Shown here one piece after another: positions 53,647 through 64,000 of a DNA stretch of 64,000 nt. Position numbers and translations under genes: made by a program. Below the pieces are notes generated by a model. It had not been told where the DNA came from. It saw only the letters and a list, made by a program, of their open reading frames with translations, and searched no databases. Origin of the DNA: Hippophae tibetana (taxonomy: Eukaryota > Streptophyta > Magnoliopsida > Rosales > Elaeagnaceae); NCBI GenBank assembly GCA_037013495.1, contig CM072801.1, positions 37,932,001 to 37,996,000 on the forward strand, given 5' to 3'. Every line of letters begins with the position of its first letter. The first letter of the stretch is position 1.

Positions 53647-56600
53647 CGTTGTCCATTTAATTTTCTATGCTTTCATAAATAACAAAACACAAAGAAAGAG
53701 AGATATTTGAATACCAAGTCTTGTGTTTTTTTTTTCAATTTGGTAGTCATTATTTTGTCTTTCGATTTAATTTCCTAGTGACATTTAAATTCTTTGTACC
53801 TTTCTCTTGTTTTATATTTTCTGTGTTCAACCAATCTTTGTTCTTTAAAGAAATAATAGAGTTACTCCAGTTCGTACTTTCAAGAAAAACTATGTTATTA
53901 ATATTTGTTACAACTTTAAACTGTTGTAACTTTGAATTCGTGTATCGAAATGACTATAATAATGTGTCAAATTGTAGCTCTTTCAATTCCCCAAAACACA
54001 ATGAGAGAATAGTTTAGTTATCGGAATATCTTTAATCAAAATTACTTCGTTTACAATACTTTCCAACCTCTAACAGTTAGGTTGCATCTTATTACGTTGT
54101 TTTCTGTTCTTTTTCTTTTGGGTTCTAATTTGATCATCTTAACCTTATTCTAATGAATTTAATCATTCTTAATCATTTGAGTTCCTAGGTTGTCCGCCTA
54201 AATGTTCCGCATCATTTGGTATCAAGCCTTGGTTGCCGAAAGTATATTATCTATCTTCATGTATTTATTTTTTGAATTTTACATTTAAAAAAACGTTGTC
54301 CATTTAATTTTCTATGCTTTCATAAATAACAAAACACAAAGAAAGAGAGATATTTGTATACCAAGTCTTGTGTTGTTTTTTTCAATTTGGTTGTCATTAT
54401 TTTGTCTTTCGATTTAATTTCCTAGTGACATTTAAATTCTTTGTACCTTTCTCTTGTTTTATATTTTCTGTGTTCAACCAATCTTTGTTCTTTAAAGAAA
54501 TAAAAGAGTTACTCCAGTTCGTACTTTCAAGAAAAACTATGTTATTAATATTTGTTACAACTTTAAACTGTTGTAACTTTGAATTCGTGTATCGAAATGA
54601 CTATAATAATGTGTCAAATTGTAGCTCTTTCAATTCCCCAAAACATAATGAGAGAATAGTTTAGTTATCGGAATATCTTTAATCAAAATTACTTCGTTCA
54701 CAATACTTTCAACCTCTAATACTTAGGTTGCATCTTATTACGTTGTTTTCTGTTCTTTTTCTTTTGTGTTCCAATTTGATCATCTTAACCTTATTCTAAG
54801 CAATTTAATCATTCTTAATCATTTGAGTTCCTAGGTTGTCCGCCTAAATGTTCCGCATCATTTGGTATCAAACCTTGGTTGCCGAAAATATATTATCTAT
54901 CTTCATGTATTTATTTTTTGAATTTTACATTTAAGAAAACGTTGTCCATTTAATTTTCTATGCTTTCATAAATAACAAAACACAAAGAAAGAGAGATATT
55001 TGTATACCAAGTCTTGTGTTGTTTTTTTCAATTTTGTTGTCATTATTTTGTCTTTCGATTTAATTTCCTAATGACATTTAAATTCTTTGTACCTTTTTCT
55101 TGTTTTATATTTCCTGTGTTCAACCAATCTTTGTTCTTTAAAGAAATAATAGAGTTACTCCAGTTCGTAATTTCAAGAAAAACTATGTTATTAATATGGG
55201 TTACAACTTTAAACTGTTGTAACTTTGAATTCGTGTATCGAAATGACTATAATAATGTGTCAAATTGTAGCTCTTTCAATTCCCCAAAACACAATGAGAG
55301 AATAGTTTAGTTATCGGAATATCTTTAATCAAAATTACTTCGTTTACAATACTTTCAACCTCTAATAGTTAGGTTGCATCTTATTACGTTGTTTTCTGTT
55401 CTTTTTCTTTTGGGTTCCAATTTTATCATCTTACCCTTATTCTAAGCAATTTAATCATTCTTAATCATTTGAGTTCCTAGGTTGTCCGCCTAAATGTTCC
55501 GCATCATTTGGTATCAAACCTTGGTTGCCGAAAATATGTTATCTATCTTCATGTATTTATTTTTTGAATTTTACATTTAAAAAAACGTTGTCCATTTAAT
55601 TTTCTATGCTTTCATAAATAACAAAACACAAAGAAAGAGAGATATTTGAATACCAAGTCTTGTGTTTTTTTTTTCAATTTGGTAGTCATTATTTTGTCTT
55701 TCGATTTAATTTCCTAGTGACATTTAAATTCTTTGTACCTTTCTCTTGTTTTATATTTTCTGTGTTCAACCAATCTTTGTTCTTTGAAGAAATAATAGAG
55801 TTACTCCAGTTCGTACTTTCAAGAAAAACTATGTTATTAATATTTGTTACAACTTTAAACTGTTGTAACTTTGAATTCGTGTATCGAAATGACTATAATA
55901 ATGTGTCAAATTGTAGCTCTTTCAATTCCCCAAAACACAATGTGAGAATAGTTTACATATCGGAATATCTTTAATCAAAATTACTTCGTTTACAATACTT
56001 TCCAACCTCTAACAGTTAGGTTGCATCTTATTACGTTGTTTTCTGTTCTTTTTCTTTTGGGTTCTAATTTGATCATCTTAACCTTATTCTAATGAATTTA
56101 ATCATTCTTAATCATTTGAGTTCCTAGGTTGTCCGCCTAAATGTTCCGCATCATTTGGTATCAAGCCTTGGTTGCCGAAAATATATTATCTATCTTCATG
56201 TATTTATTTTTTGAATTTTACATTTAAAAAAACGTTGTCCATTTAATTTTCTATGCTTTCATAAATAACAAAACACAAAGAAAGAGAGATATTTGTATAC
56301 CAAGTCTTGTGTTGTTTTTTTCAATTTGGTTGTCATTATTTTGTCTTTCGATTTAATTTCCTAGTGACATTTAAATTCTTTGTACCTTTCTCTTGTTTTA
56401 TATTTTCTGTGTTCAACCAATCTTTGTTCTTTAAAGAAATAATAGAGTTACTCCAGTTCGTACTTTCAAGAAAAACTATGTTATTAATATTTGTTACAAC
56501 TTTAAACTGTTGTAACTTTGAATTCGTGTATCGAAATGACTATAATAATGTGTCAAATTGTAGCTCTTTCAATTCCCCAAAACATAATGAGAGAATAGTT

Positions 56601-56878
56601 TAGTTATCGGAATATCTTTAATCAAAATTACTTCGTTCACAATACTTTCAACCTCTAATACTTAGGTTGCATCTTATTACGTTGTTTTCTGTTCTTTTTC
56701 TTTTGTGTTCCAATTTGATCATCTTAACCTTATTCTAAGCAATTTAATCATTCTTAATCATTTGAGTTCCTAGGTTGTCCGCCTAAATGTTCCGCATCAT
56801 TTGGTATCAAACCTTGGTTGCCGAAAATATATTATCTATCTTCATGTATTTATTTTTTGAATTTTACATTTAAGAAAA
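53647..56878 (+). repeat. P-Q-R-P-Q five-unit HOR, copy 2 (3232 bp)
   Basis: Units P 53647, Q 54294, R 54940, P 55586 and Q 56233 repeat copy 1 in order and with the same distinction between first and second Q. The second P of each copy has 'ctttgaagaa' and 'gtttacatatcgg', the first does not. Confidence 0.92.
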
Positions 56879-59800
56879 CGTTGTCCATTTAATTTTCTAT
56901 GCTTTCATAAATAACAAAACACAAAGAAAGAGAGATATTTGTATACCAAGTCTTGTGTTGTTTTTTTCAATTTTGTTGTCATTATTTTGTCTTTCGATTT
57001 AATTTCCTAATGACATTTAAATTCTTTGTACCTTTTTCTTGTTTTATATTTCCTGTGTTCAACCAATCTTTGTTCTTTAAAGAAATAATAGAGTTACTCC
57101 AGTTCGTAATTTCAAGAAAAACTATGTTATTAATATGGGTTACAACTTTAAACTGTTGTAACTTTGAATTCGTGTATCGAAATGACTATAATAATGTGTC
57201 AAATTGTAGCTCTTTCAATTCCCCAAAACACAATGAGAGAATAGTTTAGTTATCGGAATATCTTTAATCAAAATTACTTCGTTTACAATACTTTCAACCT
57301 CTAATAGTTAGGTTGCATCTTATTACGTTGTTTTCTGTTCTTTTTCTTTTGGGTTCCAATTTTATCATCTTACCCTTATTCTAAGCAATTTAATCATTCT
57401 TAATCATTTGAGTTCCTAGGTTGTCCGCCTAAATGTTCCGCATCATTTGGTATCAAACCTTGGTTGCCGAAAATATATTATCTATCTTCATGTATTTATT
57501 TTTTGAATTTTACATTTAAGAAAACGTTGTCCATTTAATTTTCTATGCTTTCATAAATAACAAAACACAAAGAAAGAGAGATATTTGTATACCAAGTCTT
57601 GTGTTTTTTTTTCAATTTTGTTGTCATTATTTTGTCTTTCGATTTAATTTCCTAGTCACATTTAAATTCTTTGTACCTTTCTCTTGTTTTATATTTTCTG
57701 TGTTCAACAAATCTTTGTTCTTTAAAGAAATAATAGAGTTACTCCAGTTCGTACTTTCAAGAAAAACTATGTTATTAATATGGGTTACAACTTTAAACTG
57801 TTGTAACTTTGAATTCGTGTATCGAAATGACTATAATAATGTGTCAAATTGTAGCTCTTTCAATTCCCCAAAACACAATGAGAGAATAGTTCAGTTATCG
57901 GAATATCTTTAATCAAAATTACTTCGTTTACAATACTTTCAACCTCTAATAGTTAGGTTGCATCTTATTACGTTGTTTTCTGTTCTTTTTCTTTTGGGTT
58001 CCAATTTTATCATCTTACCCTTATTCTAAGCAATTTAATCATTCTTAATCATTTGAGTTCCTAGGTTGTCCGCCTAAATGTTCCGCATCATTTGGTATCA
58101 AACCTTGGTTGCCGAAAATATATTATCTATCTTCATGTATTTATTTTTTGAATTTTACATTTAAGAAAACGTTGTCCATTTAATTTTCTATGCTTTCATA
58201 AATAACAAAACACAAAGAAAGAGAGATATTTGTATACCAAGTCTTGTGTTTTTTTTTCAATTTTGTTGTCATTATTTTGTCTTTCGATTTAATTTCCTAG
58301 TCACATTTAAATTCTTTGTACCTTTCTCTTGTTTTATATTTTCTGTGTTCAACAAATCTTTGTTCTTTAAAGAAATAATAGAGTTACTCCAGTTCGTACT
58401 TTCAAGAAAAACTATGTTATTAATATGGGTTACAACTTTAAACTGTTGTAACTTTGAATTCGTGTATCGAAATGACTATAATAATGTGTCAAATTGTAGC
58501 TCTTTCAATTCCCCAAAACACAATGAGAGAATAGTTTAGTTATCGGAATATCTTTAATCAAAATTACTTCGTTTACAATACTTTCAACCTCTAATAGTTA
58601 GGTTGCATCTTATTACGTTGTTTTCTGTTCTTTTTCTTTTGGGTTCCAATTTTATCATCTTACCCTTATTCTAAGCAATTTAATCATTCTTAATCATTTG
58701 AGTTCCTAGGTTGTCCGCCTAAATGTTCCGCATCATTTGGTATCAAACCTTGGTTGCCGAAAATATGTTATCTATCTTCATGTATTTATTTTTTGAATTT
58801 TACATTTAAAAAAACGTTGTCCATTTAATTTTCTATGCTTTCATAAATAACAAAACACAAAGAAAGAGAGATATTTGAATACCAAGTCTTGTGTTTTTTT
58901 TTTCAATTTGGTAGTCATTATTTTGTCTTTCGATTTAATTTCCTAGTGACATTTAAATTCTTTGTACCTTTCTCTTGTTTTATATTTTCTGTGTTCAACC
59001 AATCTTTGTTCTTTGAAGAAATAATAGAGTTACTCCAGTTCGTACTTTCAAGAAAAACTATGTTATTAATATTTGTTACAACTTTAAACTGTTGTAACTT
59101 TGAATTCGTGTATCGAAATGACTATAATAATGTGTCAAATTGTAGCTCTTTCAATTCCCCAAAACACAATGTGAGAATAGTTTACATATCGGAATATCTT
59201 TAATCAAAATTACTTCGTTTACAATACTTTCCAACCTCTAACAGTTAGGTTGCATCTTATTACGTTGTTTTCTGTTCTTTTTCTTTTGGGTTCTAATTTG
59301 ATCATCTTAACCTTATTCTAATGAATTTAATCATTCTTAATCATTTGAGTTCCTAGGTTGTCCGCCTAAATGTTCCGCATCATTTGGTATCAAGCCTTGG
59401 TTGCCGAAAGTATATTATCTATCTTCATGTATTTATTTTTTGAATTTTACATTTAAAAAAACGTTGTCCATTTAATTTTCTATGCTTTCATAAATAACAA
59501 AACACAAAGAAAGAGAGATATTTGTATACCAAGTCTTGTGTTGTTTTTTTCAATTTGGTTGTCATTATTTTGTCTTTCGATTTAATTTCCTAGTGACATT
59601 TAAATTCTTTGTACCTTTCTCTTGTTTTATATTTTCTGTGTTCAACCAATCTTTGTTCTTTAAAGAAATAATAGAGTTACTCCAGTTCGTACTTTCAAGA
59701 AAAACTATGTTATTAATATTTGTTACAACTTTAAACTGTTGTAACTTTGAATTCGTGTATCGAAATGACTATAATAATGTGTCAAATTGTAGCTCTTTCA

Positions 59801-62800
59801 ATTCCCCAAAACATAATGAGAGAATAGTTTAGTTATCGGAATATCTTTAATCAAAATTACTTCGTTCACAATACTTTCAACCTCTAATACTTAGGTTGCA
59901 TCTTATTACGTTGTTTTCTGTTCTTTTTCTTTTGTGTTCCAATTTGATCATCTTAACCTTATTCTAAGCAATTTAATCATTCTTAATCATTTGAGTTCCT
60001 AGGTTGTCCGCCTAAATGTTCCGCATCATTTGGTATCAAACCTTGGTTGCCGAAAATATATTATCTATCTTCATGTATTTATTTTTTGAATTTTACATTT
60101 AAGAAAACGTTGTCCATTTAATTTTCTATGCTTTCATAAATAACAAAACACAAAGAAAGAGAGATATTTGTATACCAAGTCTTGTGTTGTTTTTTTCAAT
60201 TTTGTTGTCATTATTTTGTCTTTCGATTTAATTTCCTAATGACATTTAAATTCTTTGTACCTTTTTCTTGTTTTATATTTCCTGTGTTCAACCAATCTTT
60301 GTTCTATAAAGAAATAATAGAGTTACTCCAGTTCGTAATTTCAAGAAAAACTATGTTATTAATATGGGTTACAACTTTAAACTGTTGTAACTTTGAATTC
60401 GTGTATCGAAATGACTATAATAATGTGTCAAATTGTAGCTCTTTCAATTCCCCAAAACACAATGAGAGAATAGTTTAGTTATCGGAATATCTTTAATCAA
60501 AATTACTTCGTTTACAATACTTTCAACCTCTAATAGTTAGGTTGCATCTTATTACGTTGTTTTCTGTTCTTTTTCTTTTGGGTTCCAATTTTATCATCTT
60601 ACCCTTATTCTAAGCAATTTAATCATTCTTAATCATTTGAGTTCCTAGGTTGTCCGCCTAAATGTTCCGCATCATTTGGTATCAAACCTTGGTTGCCGAA
60701 AATATATTATCTATCTTCATGTATTTATTTTTTGAATTTTACATTTAAGAAAACGTTGTCCATTTAATTTTCTATGCTTTCATAAATAACAAAACACAAA
60801 GAAAGAGAGATATTTGTATACCAAGTCTTGTGTTTTTTTTTCAATTTTGTTGTCATTATTTTGTCTTTCGATTTAATTTCCTAGTCACATTTAAATTCTT
60901 TGTACCTTTCTCTTGTTTTATATTTTCTGTGTTCAACAAATCTTTGTTCTTTAAAGAAATAATAGAGTTACTCCAGTTCGTACTTTCAAGAAAAACTATG
61001 TTATTAATATGGGTTACAACTTTAAACTGTTGTAACTTTGAATTCGTGTATCGAAATGACTATAATAATGTGTCAAATTGTAGCTCTTTCAATTCCCCAA
61101 AACACAATGAGAGAATAGTTCAGTTATCGGAATATCTTTAATCAAAATTACTTCGTTTACAATACTTTCAACCTCTAATAGTTAGGTTGCATCTTATTAC
61201 GTTGTTTTCTGTTCTTTTTCTTTTGGGTTCCAATTTGATCATCTTAACCTTATTCTAAGCAATTTAATCATTCTTAATCATTTGAGTTCCTAGGTTGTCC
61301 GCCTAAATGTTCCGCATCATTTGGTATCAAACCTTGGTTGCCGAAAATATGTTATCTATCTTCATGTATTTATTTTTTGAATTTTACATTTAAAAAAACG
61401 TTGTCCATTTAATTTTCTATGCTTTCATAAATAACAAAACACAAAGAAAGAGAGATATTTGAATACCAAGTCTTGTGTTTTTTTTTTCAATTTGGTAGTC
61501 ATTATTTTGTCTTTCGATTTAATTTCCTAGTGACATTTAAATTCTTTGTACCTTTCTCTTGTTTTATATTTTCTGTGTTCAACCAATCTTTGTTCTTTGA
61601 AGAAATAATAGAGTTACTCCAGTTCGTACTTTCAAGAAAAACTATGTTATTAATATTTGTTACAACTTTAAACTGTTGTAACTTTGAATTCGTGTATCGA
61701 AATGACTATAATAATGTGTCAAATTGTAGCTCTTTCAATTCCCCAAAACACAATGTGAGAATAGTTTACATATCGGAATATCTTTAATCAAAATTACTTC
61801 GTTTACAATACTTTCCAACCTCTAACAGTTAGGTTGCATCTTATTACGTTGTTTTCTGTTCTTTTTCTTTTGGGTTCTAATTTGATCATCTTAACCTTAT
61901 TCTAATGAATTTAATCATTCTTAATCATTTGAGTTCCTAGGTTGTCCGCCTAAATGTTCCGCATCATTTGGTATCAAGCCTTGGTTGCCGAAAATATATT
62001 ATCTATCTTCATGTATTTATTTTTTGAATTTTACATTTAAAAAAACGTTGTCCATTTAATTTTCTATGCTTTCATAAATAACAAAACACAAAGAAAGAGA
62101 GATATTTGTATACCAAGTCTTGTGTTGTTTTTTTCAATTTGGTTGTCATTATTTTGTCTTTCGATTTAATTTCCTAGTGACATTTAAATTCTTTGTACCT
62201 TTCTCTTGTTTTATATTTTCTGTGTTCAACCAATCTTTGTTCTTTAAAGAAATAATAGAGTTACTCCAGTTCGTACTTTCAAGAAAAACTATGTTATTAA
62301 TATTTGTTACAACTTTAAACTGTTGTAACTTTGAATTCGTGTATCGAAATGACTATAATAATGTGTCAAATTGTAGCTCTTTCAATTCCCCAAAACACAA
62401 TGAGAGAATAGTTTAGTTATCGGAATATCTTTAATCAAAATTACTTCGTTCACAATACTTTCAACCTCTAATACTTAGGTTGCATCTTATTACGTTGTTT
62501 TCTGTTCTTTTTCTTTTGTGTTCCAATTTGATCATCTTAACCTTATTCTAAGCAATTTAATCATTCTTAATCATTTGAGTTCCTAGGTTGTCCGCCTAAA
62601 TGTTCCGCATCATTTGGTATCAAACCTTGGTTGCCGAAAATATATTATCTATCTTCATGTATTTATTTTTTGAATTTTACATTTAAGAAAACGTTGTCCA
62701 TTTAATTTTCTATGCTTTCATAAATAACAAAACACAAAGAAAGAGAGATATTTGTATACCAAGTCTTGTGTTTTTTTTTCAATTTTGTTGTCATTATTTT

Positions 62801-64000
62801 GTCTTTCGATTTAATTTCCTAGTCACATTTAAATTCTTTGTACCTTTCTCTTGTTTTATATTTTCTGTGTTCAACAAATCTTTGTTCTTTAAAGAAATAA
62901 TAGAGTTACTCCAGTTCGTACTTTCAAGAAAAACTATGTTATTAATATGGGTTACAACTTTAAACTGTTGTAACTTTGAATTCGTGTATCGAAATGACTA
63001 TAATAATGTGTCAAATTGTAGCTCTTTCAATTCCCCAAAACACAATGAGAGAATAGTTCAGTTATCGGAATATCTTTAATCAAAATTACTTCGTTTACAA
63101 TACTTTCAACCTCTAATAGTTAGGTTGCATCTTATTACGTTGTTTTCTGTTCTTTTTCTTTTGGGTTCCAATTTGATCATCTTAACCTTATTCTAAGCAA
63201 TTTAATCATTCTTAATCATTTGAGTTCCTAGGTTGTCCGCCTAAATGTTCCGCATCATTTGGTATCAAACCTTGGTTGCCGAAAATATGTTATCTATCTT
63301 CATGTATTTATTTTTTGAATTTTACATTTAAAAAAACGTTGTCCATTTAATTTTCTATGCTTTCATAAATAACAAAACACAAAGAAAGAGAGATATTTGA
63401 ATACCAAGTCTTGTGTTTTTTTTTTCAATTTGGTAGTCATTATTTTGTCTTTCGATTTAATTTCCTAGTGACATTTAAATTCTTTGTACCTTTCTCTTGT
63501 TTTATATTTTCTGTGTTCAACCAATCTTTGTTCTTTGAAGAAATAATAGAGTTACTCCAGTTCGTACTTTCAAGAAAATCTATGTTATTAATATTTGTTA
63601 CAACTTTAAACTGTTGTAACTTTGAATTCGTGTATCGAAATGACTATAATAATGTGTCAAATTGTAGCTCTTTCAATTCCCCAAAACACAATGTGAGAAT
63701 AGTTTACATATCGGAATATCTTTAATCAAAATTACTTCGTTTACAATACTTTCCAACCTCTAACAGTTAGGTTGCATCTTATTACGTTGTTTTCTGTTCT
63801 TTTTCTTTTGGGTTCTAATTTGATCATCTTAACCTTATTCTAATGAATTTAATCATTCTTAATCATTTGAGTTCCTAGGTTGTCCGCCTAAATGTTCCGC
63901 ATCATTTGGTATCAAGCCTTGGTTGCCGAAAATATATTATCTATCTTCATGTATTTATTTTTTGAATTTTACATTTAAAAAAACGTTGTCCATTTAATTT
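56879..64000 (+). repeat. Rearranged P/Q/R/T higher-order repeats
   Basis: Order of units: R 56879, T 57525, T 58170, P 58815, Q 59462, R 60108, T 60754, P 61399, Q 62046, T 62692, P 63337, and the start of another unit at 63984. T units have 'cctagtcac' and 'ttcaacaaatc'. The P-to-P distance falls from 3229 bp to 2584 and then 1938, that is five, four and three monomers. Adjacent T units at 57525 and 58170 are near-identical. The pattern is that of stepwise unequal exchange in register with the monomer. Confidence 0.92.

Larger units (their letters stand above)
1..64000 (+). repeat. Satellite DNA array, ~646-bp monomer, about 100 head-to-tail units
   Basis: The landmark cgttgtccat or its variant ctttgcccat recurs 100 times from 425 to 63984, all on the + strand. 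89 of 99 intervals are 644-649 bp; the other ten are 589-608 bp. Every monomer has the same order of parts: A-run and landmark, 'tctatgctttcat', a run of T, 'tcattattttgtc', 'caagaaaa', 'tttaaactgttg', 'cgaaatga', 'tgtagctctt', 'ggttgcat', 'tttgagttcctag', and 'ttggtatcaaa'. No other sequence interrupts the array, and it runs off both window ends. Long tandem arrays with HOR structure are typical of plant and animal heterochromatin or centromeres; the location here cannot be told. I saw no gene in any part. Confidence 0.98.

Noticed and set aside
9415-63725. Dozens of + strand open frames of 60-126 codons, one per monomer
   Set aside because: They are the same satellite segment read repeatedly, mostly from a GTG, rich in F, C and N from AT-rich sequence. 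Variants are not biased toward silent changes and frames shift with T-run length. No coding gene is supported.
1-64000. CRISPR array or bacterial repeat
   Set aside because: The entire 646-bp unit is repeated, with no unique spacers between short repeats, and no cas-like genes are present.
1-64000. rDNA intergenic spacer subrepeats
   Set aside because: No rRNA sequence appears in 64 kb, and the array is far longer than usual spacer subrepeat runs.
1-64000. Intact retroelement or other transposon inserted in the array
   Set aside because: The landmark spacing is never interrupted by more than a few bases, so no insertion is present in this window.

Overview
The whole 64 kb is one uninterrupted, head-to-tail satellite DNA array. 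A landmark present once per unit (cgttgtccat, or its variant ctttgcccat) occurs 100 times, first at 425 and last at 63984, always on the + strand. Spacing is almost always 644-649 bp (modal 646-647). Ten intervals are short: eight of 608 or 607 bp besides one more of 607 and one of 589 near the left end. The units are AT-rich, with runs of 8-10 T and about 7 A. I see no real protein-coding gene, no rRNA or tRNA gene, no CRISPR array and no inserted transposon. Both ends of the window lie inside the array, so its borders are not seen.

The organism is most likely a plant. Each unit carries a near match to the primer-binding site complementary to plant initiator-methionine tRNA (TGGTATCAAAGCC type), preceded by a CA that could be an LTR 3' end. 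I infer that the monomer was born from the LTR/leader region of an LTR retrotransposon, now an old fossil amplified as a satellite. The species cannot be named from the sequence.

There are two basic monomer types. The long type (L, about 646 bp) dominates. The short type (S, about 608 bp) lacks a segment in the middle and differs at many other sites. Each unit also mixes two haplotypes of a block that spans the tail of one unit and the head of the next (tail-1/head-alpha and tail-2/head-beta).

Layout: 1-2873 is divergent and S-rich. 2874-8690 is a very recent 1293-bp dimer array. 8691-11042 holds transitional monomers. 11043-19366 is a tandem duplication of a 3.84-kb block, the second copy with one extra monomer. 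17057-30467 is a 3.19-kb five-unit higher-order repeat (HOR) with one S unit per copy, including a deleted copy with a visible chimeric monomer; it overlaps the previous block. 30468-33053 is a run of mixed L units. 33054-38822 is a 3833-bp six-unit HOR (1.5 copies). 38823-45284 is two copies of a 3.23-kb five-unit HOR. 45285-45892 is the last S unit. 45893-50414 is a run of plain L monomers. 50415-64000 is a P/Q/R/T HOR with changing unit order. The right 16 kb has lost S units and tail-2/head-beta haplotypes, so homogenisation is strongest at the right and weakest at the far left.
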